From Sphingomonas montanisoli (GTDB lineage Bacteria > Pseudomonadota > Alphaproteobacteria > Sphingomonadales > Sphingomonadaceae), in the NCBI RefSeq assembly GCF_008274695.1, contig NZ_VTOU01000002.1, forward strand, positions 372,001 through 436,000: a DNA stretch of 64,000 bases, read 5' to 3'. Each line of letters starts with the position of its first letter. Within the stretch, counting starts at the first letter, position 1. The translations under genes and the position numbers were made by a program. Under the pieces are notes generated by a model. That model was not told the DNA's origin. It was given only the letters and a program-made list of their open reading frames with translations, and ran no database searches. This document shows positions 34,482 through 42,803 of this stretch, in pieces.

Positions 34482-36668
34482 TTATTCGCCCTTCCTGGAT
34501 TCGGCCGGCGCCGGGATCGGGCCGCCGGTGACGGCGGGTGCATCCTTCAGGTAATGCGCGAGCCAGCCCTGGACCTCGCGGTAGAACTGGCGGCTGTCCT
34601 CGGGCTTGGTGATCCAGTGCCAGGCGTCGGGGAAGATCAGCAGGCGGCTGGGCACCTGCTGGCGCTGCAGCGTTACCCAGGTTTCCAGCGTGTTGGGCAG
34701 GGGGACGCGATAGTCCTTCTCGCCCGCCGTCAGCAGCATCGGCGTCTTCCACTGATCGCCGTAGCTGATCGGGCTCTGGTCGCGCCAGATCTTGCTGTCG
34801 CCCCACGGCTTGCCGCCGCTCGAAAGCTCGCGGCCATAAGCGAAATCGCTGGTGCCCCACTGGGTGAGCAGATCGACCTCGCCCGCATGGCTGACGAGGC
34901 ATTTGTAACGGGTGGTGGTCGCCTCGATCCAGTTGGTCAGGTGGCCGCCATAGGAGGCGCCCCCCGCGCAGGCGTTATTGACGTCGATGAAGGGGTAGAG
35001 GCGTGCGGCCTCGTTCACCGCCTCATCGATTTCGTTGGCGGGGCCACGCAGCGGATCGAGGTTGATCGCGCGGGCAAAGGCCTCGCCGTAGCCGGTCGAG
35101 CCCTTATAGTCGGTCAGCAGCACGACATAGCCGGCGCTGGCGAGCAGGTGGTAGTTCCAGCGCAGGCCGATCTGATCGGGATTGGTGCTGGCCGGCCCGC
35201 CGTGGATCAGGACGAAGAGGGGGTATTTCTTCTTGCGGTCGAAGTTCGGCGGCGTGACGATCATGTTGTGGATCTTCAGCCCGTCCCTGGCCGTGAACCA
35301 GAAATGCTCCGGCGAGGACCAGTCGATCGAGGCGGCGAGCGCAGTGTTGACGTTGGTGAGGTTCGCGTGGCGCTTTGCGACCGGATCGATGCGGACGATC
35401 TCGGCCGGGGTCACCGCGCTGCCATAGCTGCCGACCAGGATCGTCGACGTGGCGTCCGACGGGATGTCGAGCGCGGTGTAGCCGCCGACCTTGGGCGCGA
35501 TGACGACGGTGGGCGTGCCGCCGCTCGCGGGCAGACTGTAGAGATTTTCGGCACCCGCATCGGGCACGATCGCGTAGATCGTGCCGCTGTCGGGCGTGAC
35601 CGCATATTGATCGATCTCGCGATCGAAGCCGGGGGTCAGCACGGTCGCGGCGCCACCGGCGGGCCAGGCGACGCGGTTCAGGCGGGCGAGATCGTAAATC
35701 TCGTTGCCCTGCGTGTTGAACTTGAACAGCAGCGACTTGCCGTCGGGCGCGAACTTCAGGTCGCCATATTCGCCCTCGACCGGGGTTGCGAGCCTCGGCT
35801 CGCCGCCCGTCGCGGGCATGCGATAGAGGTTGAAGTTCACGCGCGCGCGCGCCGCCTGCCAGCGCTGCGTGGTCGCGGTGAAGACGATCTCCTTGCCGTC
35901 GGGGCTCCACAGCGGGTTGAGCGTGGTGCCGCCATCGCCCTGCGCATTGCCGCCGAAGCCCTCGGCCTGGCCGAGCTTGGTGGGCGAGAGGATGTCGACC
36001 GCTTTCGCGCCGGCATCCAGCGACTGGATCCACAGGGTCGGGCGGCGCTCGTCGATCCAGTCGTTCCAGTAGCGGATCGGGAAATGTTCATAGACGCGCA
36101 TGTTGAACTTGCGCGCCTTCTTGTCGGCGGCGGCTTTCCTGTTCGCATCGGCATCCATCGCGCCGGGCCATGCCATCGCTTCGAACAGGATCGCCCTGCC
36201 ATCGGGGCGCCACTGCGGCGCGGTTGCGGCAAACGGCAGGCTGGTGATGCGCTGCGCCTCGCCGCCCGCCAGATCGAGGATGTAGATCTGCGCGTCGTCA
36301 TCGCCTTCGCGCTTGGCGGAAAAAGCGATGCGGCGGCTGTCGGGCGCCCAGGCGGGGCCGCTCTCGCCCGCCTTGCTGCTGGTCAGGCGACGCGGGGGCG
36401 CCGAACCATCGACGGGGACGAGCCACAGGTCGGTCATCGCCTTGTCGGTTTCGTAGCTCGGCTCGTTGAGCGAATAGACGACCCACTTGCCGTCGGGGCT
36501 GACGACGGGGGCGCCGACGCGCTTCATCATCCAGAGCGTCTCGTGCGTCAGCACGGCTTTGGGCGCAGCCGTGGCGGGCGATGCCATGATCGCGGCGATC
36601 GCGCCCGCGGCGGACAGCAGCAGCGTCGAAACCTTGTTCAAATTCCGTCTCCGTTCGGTGAAATTCAT
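34482..36668 (-). CDS. Secreted S9 family (prolyl oligopeptidase-type) peptidase
   Basis: 728 residues. A signal peptide (LLLSAAGAIAAIMASPATAA) directs export to the periplasm. A beta-propeller of TolB/DPP-like repeats (VVSPDGKWVVYSLNEP, PAWAPDSRRIAFSAKR, NPLWSPDGKEIVFTAT) spans about 50-440, followed by the alpha/beta hydrolase domain. The catalytic triad is Ser572 (GASYGGH), Asp652 (GEKDYRVP) and His684 (DAWHWITK). It likely trims peptides as acylaminoacyl- or dipeptidyl-peptidase-like enzymes do. Its start overlaps the stop of the zinc-ribbon gene by 4 bases, so the two are coupled. Confidence 0.93.
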   Translation of the reverse strand: MNFTERRRNLNKVSTLLLSAAGAIAAIMASPATAAPKAVLTHETLWMMKRVGAPVVSPDGKWVVYSLNEPSYETDKAMTDLWLVPVDGSAPPRRLTSSKAGESGPAWAPDSRRIAFSAKREGDDDAQIYILDLAGGEAQRITSLPFAATAPQWRPDGRAILFEAMAWPGAMDADANRKAAADKKARKFNMRVYEHFPIRYWNDWIDERRPTLWIQSLDAGAKAVDILSPTKLGQAEGFGGNAQGDGGTTLNPLWSPDGKEIVFTATTQRWQAARARVNFNLYRMPATGGEPRLATPVEGEYGDLKFAPDGKSLLFKFNTQGNEIYDLARLNRVAWPAGGAATVLTPGFDREIDQYAVTPDSGTIYAIVPDAGAENLYSLPASGGTPTVVIAPKVGGYTALDIPSDATSTILVGSYGSAVTPAEIVRIDPVAKRHANLTNVNTALAASIDWSSPEHFWFTARDGLKIHNMIVTPPNFDRKKKYPLFVLIHGGPASTNPDQIGLRWNYHLLASAGYVVLLTDYKGSTGYGEAFARAINLDPLRGPANEIDEAVNEAARLYPFIDVNNACAGGASYGGHLTNWIEATTTRYKCLVSHAGEVDLLTQWGTSDFAYGRELSSGGKPWGDSKIWRDQSPISYGDQWKTPMLLTAGEKDYRVPLPNTLETWVTLQRQQVPSRLLIFPDAWHWITKPEDSRQFYREVQGWLAHYLKDAPAVTGGPIPAPAESRKGE

Positions 36669-37366
36669 TCGGCCGCTTGTTGTGGCATCAGTAGCGGATC
36701 GTTCGATGCCTGATCGGCCAGCGCGCAGAAGCGCTGCGCATTGGCGTCGGAACCCTTGCCCCGACAGTAGATCTGGAACGCCTTGTCGCTGATCGGGCGC
36801 ACGCGGCGCACGCTTTCGGCCATGTCCAGCACGGCCCGCCCGTCGGTCACTTTATAGTCCGCCATCTTGAGGCGGGCGATGTCGATCTTCATGAGAAAGA
36901 CATTGGCGCGGGTGCGGTTGCCCTTGGTGTCGGTGACCTGCTGCGTCACCTGGAACACGATCCATTTGGTGTCGCCGGCCACTTCCGACGATCCACCCTT
37001 GATCGCGCGGCCCGCATCGCGCGCGACAATGCCGGCCTGGACAATCGCGTCATCGGGGGCGGGAGAGGTCGGCAGATCGACATTGGCGTAGAGCGCGCCG
37101 TTCGCGGTGACGACCTGCGAGATATAGCTGTTCGATGCGCTGATCGATCCGTCGCCCGTCCCGGCATCCCCGCGCGGCCAGGCGGCGAAGAGCAGGATCG
37201 CGATGAGGACGATCGAGATGCTGGGGATCACGAGCATCAGACGACGGCGCTTGCGCCGCCGCTCACGGATTTCCGCGCGCCACTGATCGTTCACCCGATG
37301 CCCGCAATAACGGCACGTCAGGTCTTCGGGGTTGGTGGCGGCGCCGCATTTGCGGCAGCGCGTCAT
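36665..37366 (-). CDS. Zinc-ribbon membrane protein of unknown function
   Basis: 233 residues from the ATG at 37366. An N-terminal zinc ribbon (CRKCGAATNPEDLTCRYCGH: two CxxC pairs) is followed by a basic stretch, one membrane helix (LVIPSISIVLIAILLFAAW), and a soluble C-terminal part of about 160 residues with KWIVFQVTQQVTDTKGNR and a later RFCALADQ. The topology places the zinc ribbon in the cytoplasm and the rest in the periplasm. It is co-translated with the secreted S9 peptidase, so it may serve the same process. Confidence 0.8.
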   Translation of the reverse strand: MTRCRKCGAATNPEDLTCRYCGHRVNDQWRAEIRERRRKRRRLMLVIPSISIVLIAILLFAAWPRGDAGTGDGSISASNSYISQVVTANGALYANVDLPTSPAPDDAIVQAGIVARDAGRAIKGGSSEVAGDTKWIVFQVTQQVTDTKGNRTRANVFLMKIDIARLKMADYKVTDGRAVLDMAESVRRVRPISDKAFQIYCRGKGSDANAQRFCALADQASNDPLLMPQQAAE

Positions 37367-37517
37367 CGTCGTCAAAGCGGCGCCTCTTAGCTGGGGAAGC
37401 GGTACGACCGTGACGCGGGCCGCCATGAAATTCAATCGTTTTCCCTTCGGATTGTCTTGGCTAGTGTCCCGCCATCCGCGCGGCCCCTATCGCGCACCAG
37501 AACAGGGAAAACCCTCC

Positions 37518-39176
37518 ATGACCAAAACCTCCCGGATTATCGCACTGATGCTCGCCGGCCTGCCGGTCGCCGCGATCGCGGCGCTGCCCGCTCCTGCCTT
37601 CGATACGGCGCGCGTCAGCCAGGATATCAAGACGCTGTCGAGCGACGCCTATGAGGGCCGCGGCCCCGCGACGCCGGGCGAGACCAAGGCGGTCGCCTAT
37701 ATCGTCGATCAGATGCAGAAGGCGGGCCTCAAGCCCGGCGGCCCGATCGTCAACGGCCAGCGGACATGGACGCAGGACGTGCCGCTGCTGATGTCCGACA
37801 TCACCGGCAGCCCCAAGCTTTCGATGAACCTCGCGGGCACGGCCAAGCCGCTGACCCAGGGCACCGAGATCGCGGTGCGTGCGGCGATGACCGGGCAGAA
37901 CGGCGTGTCGATCAAGGACGTGCCGCTGGTGTTCGTCGGCTATGGCGTCAAGGCGCCCGAGCGCAACTGGGACGATTTCAAGGGCGTCGACCTGCGCGGC
38001 AAGATCCTGGTCCTGTTCGTCAACGATCCCGATTTCGAAGGCGGGGAAGGCGATTTCGGCGGCAAGGCGATGACCTATTATGGCCGCTGGACCTACAAAT
38101 ATGAGGAAGCCGCGCGGCAGGGCGCGGCCGGCGTGCTGGTGATCCACGAATATGAGCCGGCCTCTTACGGCTGGGCGACGGTCAAGAACTCCAACACCAA
38201 CACGATGTTCGACATCGTCCGCCAGGATCCGCGCGCCAGCCACACGCAGATGGAAGGCTGGATCCAGAAGGATCTCGCAGCGCAATTGTTCAAGGCGTCG
38301 GGCCTCGATTTTGATGCGATGAAGAAGGCCGCCCAGCGCCGCGACTTCAAGCCGGTGCCGCTGAAGGCGACGATGAGCGCCGATTATCAGGTCGCTGCCA
38401 AGACGATCGTGTCGAAGAACGTGCTGGGCCGCATCGACGGCAAGACCCATCCGGACGAAACCGTCGTCTATTCGGGCCACTGGGATCATCTGGGCGTTGG
38501 CCAGCCCGACGCGAAGGGCGACACAATCTATAACGGCGCACTCGACAATGCATCGGGTATCGCCGCGCTGCTCGAACTTGCGCGCGTCTGGGCGAAGGAG
38601 CCGCAGCCCGATCGTTCGGTCGCTTTCCTTGCCGTGACGGCGGAGGAAAAGGGGCTGCTCGGTTCGGAGTTCTACGCCGCTAATCCCGTCTATCCGCTGG
38701 GCACCACCGTGGGCGTGCTCAACATGGACGGGCCGTTCGGCTGGTCGAAGACCAAGGATGTGACGATTTCGGGCAATGCGAAGCTCGGCCTGCTCGACAT
38801 GCTGGTCGCCGACGCCGCCAAGCAGGGCCGCCGCTTCACATCGGACAGCAAGCCCGAGGCGGGGCATTTCTATCGTTCGGACCACTTCCCCTTCGCCAAG
38901 CGCGGCGTGCCGGCGATCAGCTATTCGGCGGGCAATGACCTGGTGAATGGCGGCGTGGAGCGCGGCAAGGCGCTCGACGAGGCTTACACCAAGGATCGTT
39001 ACCACCAGCCGGCGGACGAATGGTCGGCCGATTGGGATTCGTCGAGCGTGCCTGACGATCTGGGCCTGCTCTACAATCTCGGTCGCGAACTGGCGGACTC
39101 GCGCCTGTGGCCGGATTGGAGTGCGGATTCCGAGTTCAAGGCTGCGCGGGATCAGAGCAAAGCGGAACGGAAGTGA
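37518..39176 (+). CDS. Secreted M28 family zinc metallopeptidase
   Basis: 552 residues. A signal peptide (IIALMLAGLPVAAIAALPAPA) indicates export. A PA-type insert (DLRGKILVLFVNDPDFEGGE ... GAAGVLVIHEYEP) lies at about 150-235. The di-zinc peptidase domain has ligands His321 (GHWDHLG), Asp343 (ALDNASG), Glu376/Glu377 (TAEEKG; catalytic base and ligand), Asp404 (NMDG) and His496 (RYHQPAD). All are present, so it should be active as an aminopeptidase-like enzyme. Diverges from the zinc-ribbon/S9 pair. Confidence 0.94.
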   Translation: MTKTSRIIALMLAGLPVAAIAALPAPAFDTARVSQDIKTLSSDAYEGRGPATPGETKAVAYIVDQMQKAGLKPGGPIVNGQRTWTQDVPLLMSDITGSPKLSMNLAGTAKPLTQGTEIAVRAAMTGQNGVSIKDVPLVFVGYGVKAPERNWDDFKGVDLRGKILVLFVNDPDFEGGEGDFGGKAMTYYGRWTYKYEEAARQGAAGVLVIHEYEPASYGWATVKNSNTNTMFDIVRQDPRASHTQMEGWIQKDLAAQLFKASGLDFDAMKKAAQRRDFKPVPLKATMSADYQVAAKTIVSKNVLGRIDGKTHPDETVVYSGHWDHLGVGQPDAKGDTIYNGALDNASGIAALLELARVWAKEPQPDRSVAFLAVTAEEKGLLGSEFYAANPVYPLGTTVGVLNMDGPFGWSKTKDVTISGNAKLGLLDMLVADAAKQGRRFTSDSKPEAGHFYRSDHFPFAKRGVPAISYSAGNDLVNGGVERGKALDEAYTKDRYHQPADEWSADWDSSSVPDDLGLLYNLGRELADSRLWPDWSADSEFKAARDQSKAERK

Positions 39177-39182
39177 TCTGAT

Positions 39183-39299
39183 CCTCCCCGGAACGGGGAG
39201 GGGACCAGCGTAGCTGGTGGAGGGGGCTGGAGGCGAGCGCAGCGCTTGTGACCAGCCCCCTCCGTCGCCTTCGGCGCCACCTCCCCGTGCCGGGGAGGA
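39183..39299. repeat. Paired palindromic intergenic repeat
   Basis: CCTCCCCGGAACGGGGAGG at the left and CTCCCCGTGCCGGGGAGG at the right, with inner inverted copies of CCAGCCCCCTCC. It separates the convergent M28 peptidase and ROK genes and may act as a bidirectional terminator. Confidence 0.75.
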
Positions 39300-39300
39300 C

Positions 39301-40179
39301 TTAAAGGGCGTCGAGGCCCAGCGCGATGGCGCCCATCGGGCCGGCCTGATGGCCGAGCGCCGGGGCTTGCAGGAAATCGTCGATCCCGGCCGCAATGGCG
39401 GGCGCGGCGCCGTAGCCCGCGAGGCTGTCGACCAGCGCGGTCCGCAAGCGTGGGAGCAATGTCGGCTGGCCGCCGAGCACGCCGCCGCCGATCAGGATGC
39501 GCTCAGGCGCGGACGTAAGGACGAGATTGTGGAGCATGGCCGCGAGCGCCGCGACCGCCGGTTCCCACGCCGGATCGCCGGGCGCGAGGCTCTCGCCCGA
39601 CCGGCCCGCGCGTGCGGCGATGGCGGGGCCGGATGCGAGCCCTTCGACGCAATCGCCATGATAGGGGCAGGCCCCGGCAAATGCGTCTCCGGCAAGACGC
39701 GGGACGCGCAGGTGGCCCGCCTCCGAATGGCCGAGGCCGCGCACCGTCTGGCCGCGCATCACCGTGCCGACACCGACGCCGGTGCCGACGGTGACATAAG
39801 CGAAGCTGTCGAGACCGCGTGCCGCACCCCAGCGGCCCTCGGCGAGCGCGGCGCCGGCCACGTCGGTGTCGAAGCCGAAGGGGAGCCCGCGCGCCCGCGC
39901 GAGTCCGACGATGTCCGCGCCGTTCCAGCCGGGCTTGGGGGTGTTGACGATGCGGCCATAATGATCCGATCTCTCGTCGAGATCGACGGGGCCGAAGCTG
40001 GCGAGGCCGATCGCCTGCGCATCCCTCCATTCGGCGAGGATGGCGGCGATTTCCGGCAGGGTTTCGGCGGGGGAGCGCGTGTCGATGCGGCGCTCATCGC
40101 GAATATCGTCGGGGCCGCCCGCCAGCACGCACACGCATTTGGTGCCGCCGAGTTCTACACCGGCGACGAGCGCCGTCAT
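39301..40179 (-). CDS. ROK family sugar kinase, fructokinase-like
   Basis: 292 residues. The ATP-binding start is AGVELGGTKCVCVLAGGP, and the core is YVTVGTGVGVGTVMRG. The metal-binding motif GHSEAGHLRVPR ... CPYHGDCVEGLASGPA matches the ROK fructokinase subgroup (GmuE/Mak type), so D-fructose or mannose is the likely substrate; the GH of the canonical pattern is kept. The start overlaps the stop of the SecD-head gene by four bases. Three-gene operon with the SufE-like gene first. Confidence 0.9.
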   Translation of the reverse strand: MTALVAGVELGGTKCVCVLAGGPDDIRDERRIDTRSPAETLPEIAAILAEWRDAQAIGLASFGPVDLDERSDHYGRIVNTPKPGWNGADIVGLARARGLPFGFDTDVAGAALAEGRWGAARGLDSFAYVTVGTGVGVGTVMRGQTVRGLGHSEAGHLRVPRLAGDAFAGACPYHGDCVEGLASGPAIAARAGRSGESLAPGDPAWEPAVAALAAMLHNLVLTSAPERILIGGGVLGGQPTLLPRLRTALVDSLAGYGAAPAIAAGIDDFLQAPALGHQAGPMGAIALGLDAL

Positions 40180-40547
40180 TCGGCGAGATCGTCGGGCAGC
40201 GGATCCTTGCCCGAAATGCGCTTGGCGAGCGCTTCGGCCTCGGCGAGCGCGCGGTGGCCGGGCAGATCGATCACGCCGTCGGTGATCGGTCCGCGGATCA
40301 TCAGCGCGGCGATCGGCTGGCCGTCGAGCGCGATCGTCAGCGGCTTGCCCGCAAGCGCGGTCGTGAGCTTCTGGAGGCGCTTTGCGGCCTCGGGCGTCAG
40401 CGTGATCAGCAGGCCGGCACCGCCGCCGATATCGGGCATGGCACGCGCGTCGAGGACTTCGGCGGTGGCGAAGGCTTCGCCGCCGATGACGAGCTTGCCG
40501 GCCTCGACCGTCTGCACGGCAGCGGCAAGTGCCAGCAGCCCGATCAA
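40176..40547 (-). CDS. Small SecD P1-head-like protein
   Basis: 123 residues. After a short hydrophobic N-terminus (MIGLLALAAAVQTVEA, possibly a signal peptide), the segment LLITLTPEAAKRLQKLTTAL ... LTIALDGQPIAALMIRGPIT ... GVIDLPG closely resembles the periplasmic P1 head subdomain of the translocon protein SecD, without its membrane helices. The function of such free-standing domains is unknown. It is coupled to both neighbours by four-base overlaps. Confidence 0.8.
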   Translation of the reverse strand: MIGLLALAAAVQTVEAGKLVIGGEAFATAEVLDARAMPDIGGGAGLLITLTPEAAKRLQKLTTALAGKPLTIALDGQPIAALMIRGPITDGVIDLPGHRALAEAEALAKRISGKDPLPDDLAE

Positions 40548-40948
40548 GCGTAACGCTCGGCAGTCGCGCGGATCAGCGCGATCATGTTGGGAATGCCCTG
40601 GGTCCGGTTCGAGCTGAGCTGATTCTTGAGATCGAACGGGGCGAGGGCTTCGGTGATGTCCATGTCGCGTATCTCGGACGCGGGGCGATCCTGCACGGTG
40701 AGAAGGACCAGCGCGATGATTCCCTTGGTGATCGCGGCGTTGCTGTCAGCGAGGAAATGGAGCGACCCGTCGTCCTGGGCGACCGGATAGACCCACACCG
40801 CCGCCGAACATCCGCGTACCAGCGTCGCGTCTGTCTTGAGCGGATCGGGCATCGGCTCGAGCGCGCGGCCGAGATCGATCAGCAGCCGATAGCGATCGTC
40901 GGCGTCGAGCAGTTCATATTCTTCGTAGGTGTCGGCAAGCGTCGTCAT
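40544..40948 (-). CDS. SufE family sulfur acceptor protein
   Basis: 134 residues. SufE-type proteins accept persulfide sulfur from the cysteine desulfurase SufS and pass it on for Fe-S cluster assembly. The acceptor residue is Cys47 in LVRGCSAAVWV, and the fold signature DRYRLLIDLGRALEPMP lies upstream. The later part LSSNRTQGIPNMIALIRATA is also typical. No suf operon is adjacent, so it is encoded apart from its partners. Start ATG at 40948. Confidence 0.93.
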   Translation of the reverse strand: MTTLADTYEEYELLDADDRYRLLIDLGRALEPMPDPLKTDATLVRGCSAAVWVYPVAQDDGSLHFLADSNAAITKGIIALVLLTVQDRPASEIRDMDITEALAPFDLKNQLSSNRTQGIPNMIALIRATAERYA

Positions 40949-40999
40949 GGTGGCTTGCGCTAGCGGGTTTTGGGGGGCGGGGGGAAGGGGCTTGTTCAA

Positions 41000-41120
41000 T
41001 CCTCCCCCGGCGGGGGAGGGGGACCGCGAAGCGGTGGAGGGGTATTGGCCGGGAGCGATGTCCTTGTGGAGAGCTACCCCTCCACCGGCTGCGCCGGTCC
41101 CCCTCCCCTTCCAGGGGAGG
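41000..41120. repeat. Paired palindromic intergenic repeat
   Basis: CCTCCCCCGGCGGGGGAGG begins it and CCCTCCCCTTCCAGGGGAGG ends it; inner GGACCGCGAAGCGGTGGAGG and CCTCCACCGGCTGCGCCGG are inverted to each other. Same family as 31757-31884. Confidence 0.75.
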
Positions 41121-41128
41121 ATCTGAAA

Positions 41129-41377
41129 TTATAGGTCCACGCCCGCCGCGATCGCTTCGAGCTTGCGGACGCGTTCCTTGAGGTCGGCGAGTTCGATGCG
41201 GGCGGCCGCCGGCTGGGCGGGGTGCATGCCGCGTTCGATGCCGCCGCCGCGGTGGGCGAGTTCGGCGCGCTGGAGCTCGATCCAGCTGCGCCAGCCCGAC
41301 AGCGCCGCCGTCAGGGTCAGGCCGAGGCCGACCAGCCCCGCACCGCTTATCACCATCCAGAACAGAGGATCATTCAT
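41129..41377 (-). CDS. Small membrane protein of the psp operon, tail-module paralogue 3
   Basis: 82 residues. One N-terminal membrane helix (FWMVISGAGLVGLGLTLTAAL), then a basic loop and a C-terminal amphipathic helix IELADLKERVRKLEAIAAG. That tail resembles the KDRLATVERI tails of the next two genes and of PspB. It is the last gene of the psp transcript, 17 bases after its neighbour. Function unknown; a membrane-stress accessory role is inferred from position only. Confidence 0.75.
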   Translation of the reverse strand: MNDPLFWMVISGAGLVGLGLTLTAALSGWRSWIELQRAELAHRGGGIERGMHPAQPAAARIELADLKERVRKLEAIAAGVDL

Positions 41378-41394
41378 GATCTTGGTCCTTGCGA

Positions 41395-41658
41395 TCAGTC
41401 GCGGGTCCGCAGCGCTTCGATCTCGCGATCGAGCTGCAGACCGCGATCATTGTCGGTGGCGATGCGTTCGAGCACCGCGACGCGATCCTTCAGCGCCCGC
41501 AGTTCATCGCGCAGGCGAGCATTTTCGGCATCGTCCGTGGCCGGGCGGCCGACGAACTCCTCGCCCTTGCGGCGACGGACGACGCCATATTTGGCGCGGA
41601 AGATGCTGGCGACGGCAGTGATCGCGACGATCAGAACCACCATTTCGAACGGGTTCAT
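41395..41658 (-). CDS. Small membrane protein of the psp operon, tail-module paralogue 2
   Basis: 87 residues from the ATG at 41658. One N-terminal membrane helix (MVVLIVAITAVASIF), a basic stretch RRRKGEEFVG, then a coiled-coil ENARLRDELRALKDRVAVLE with the ending LDREIEALRTRD. The ending is shared with the 105-residue neighbour and with PspC (REIDALR). Lies 22 bases from the preceding gene. Not recognised as a named family. Confidence 0.8.
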   Translation of the reverse strand: MNPFEMVVLIVAITAVASIFRAKYGVVRRRKGEEFVGRPATDDAENARLRDELRALKDRVAVLERIATDNDRGLQLDREIEALRTRD

Positions 41659-41680
41659 TGGCGTATGTCCCTTATCAAAA

Positions 41681-41998
41681 TCAGTTGAGCGGCGCGTCGC
41701 GCAGCGCATCGATCTCGCGATCGAGGCGGTAGCTGCCGTCGGTGACGATCCGCTCGACCGTGGCGAGCCGATCCTTGATCGCCGAAAGCTCGGCACGCAG
41801 CTGCGCATTTTCGGAGGAGAGGAGCTTCACGCGCTCGACCGTCTCCTCGTTGCGCTGCGGATAGACCGATTTGCCCCAGCTGTTTTCCAGCGGATAGCCG
41901 TTCGTGATGCGCAGGCGGGTCGTGTAAATCCAGCCGCCGACCGTCGCGAGGCCCACCAGGGCCGCGACCGGGGCGAATGCTTCAAGAGGAATAACCAT
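41681..41998 (-). CDS. Small membrane protein of the psp operon, tail-module paralogue 1
   Basis: 105 residues. One N-terminal membrane helix (FAPVAALVGLATVGGWIYTT), then a coiled-coil ENAQLRAELSAIKDRLATVE and the ending YRLDREIDALRDAPLN. The segment DRLATVERI is almost the PspB tail DDRLATLERI, and REIDALR is the PspC terminus. Lies 101 bases downstream of pspC. Unknown function; probably joins the PspABC membrane complex. Confidence 0.8.
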   Translation of the reverse strand: MVIPLEAFAPVAALVGLATVGGWIYTTRLRITNGYPLENSWGKSVYPQRNEETVERVKLLSSENAQLRAELSAIKDRLATVERIVTDGSYRLDREIDALRDAPLN

Positions 41999-42099
41999 CG
42001 TTCAAATCCCTAAACTTTGAGCCGATAGGCTGGTCGCGGCGGTTGCAGCTTGTTTTCGACGAACGGCATGGCCTTTCGATCAGCGTCGGGAACCTGCGT

Positions 42100-42483
42100 T
42101 CAGCGCAGCGCGTCGATTTCGCGTGCCAGCGCCGAATTCTGCGTGGTGACGTGCGTTTCGATGTCGGCGATGCGGCGATCGATGTCGCGGAACTTGGAGC
42201 GGACGTCGCGGACCGAGGCGCCCGGGCGGGCACGGACCGTCTGCCAGAACTTCTCGTCCTCGCGGGTCATGCTGTTGAACTCGCTGGGGCGATCGTCGGC
42301 GAGCCAGGCGACCATCCAATAGGCGATCAGCGTCCAGGGGAAGCCGCCGATCAAGGTCAGCAGGACCACGCCCACGCGGACCAGGGTGACGTCGATGCCG
42401 GTATAATCGGCCAGACCCGAACACACGCCCGACCATTTGCGGTTGCGCTTGTCGAGGTAGAACTTGGTGCGGCGAGCGGACAT
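42100..42483 (-). CDS. pspC: Phage shock protein C, inner-membrane stress sensor
   Basis: 127 residues. The PspC domain is KFYLDKRNRKWSGVCSGLAD with the following YTGIDVTLVRVGVVLLTLIGG and membrane helix (TLIAYWMVAWLA). The C-terminal cytoplasmic helix (KFRDIDRRIADIETHVTTQN ... REIDALR) would bind PspA with PspB. In E. coli PspB and PspC sense membrane damage and pull PspA off PspF. Lies 45 bases downstream of pspB. Confidence 0.93.
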   Translation of the reverse strand: MSARRTKFYLDKRNRKWSGVCSGLADYTGIDVTLVRVGVVLLTLIGGFPWTLIAYWMVAWLADDRPSEFNSMTREDEKFWQTVRARPGASVRDVRSKFRDIDRRIADIETHVTTQNSALAREIDALR

Positions 42484-42528
42484 GTCGAACTTTCCTTCCT
42501 GTATCTTGTCGTTGGGGCCTGGCGGCGA

Positions 42529-42798
42529 TCAGTGATCGCGGCGCCAGTCCTCGTCATGGGTGCGATCGGGGGCCTGACGGGGCCGCCAGGTCGGATCCTC
42601 GGCGTTGAGGATCCGTTCCAGCGTGGCCAGCCGGTCGTCCATCCGACGCGCCATTTCATGCAGATCGTCGAGCGCCCGTTCGTCTTCGACCGTGAGGCTG
42701 CCATTCTTCTTCCACTGCGTGATGTAGTGGAAGATCAGCCAGGGCAGCCCCAGGAAGATGACCGGGATGACGACGATAGGAACAAGCACGTCTTCCAT
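42529..42798 (-). CDS. pspB: Phage shock protein B
   Basis: 89 residues. The N-terminal membrane helix (VPIVVIPVIFLGLPWLIFHY) and the following TQWKKNGSLTVEDERALDDL with a coiled coil MARRMDDRLATLERIL match PspB, which partners PspC and PspA. The last 20 residues (PTWRPRQAPDRTHDEDWRRD) are a charged extension. Starts 5 bases after the pspA stop. Confidence 0.93.
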   Translation of the reverse strand: MEDVLVPIVVIPVIFLGLPWLIFHYITQWKKNGSLTVEDERALDDLHEMARRMDDRLATLERILNAEDPTWRPRQAPDRTHDEDWRRDH

Positions 42799-42803
42799 GA
42801 CGA

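Noticed and set aside
34554-36713. 719-codon frame antisense to the S9 peptidase
   Set aside because: Shadow of a clearly conserved gene; composition is that of reverse-complement translation.
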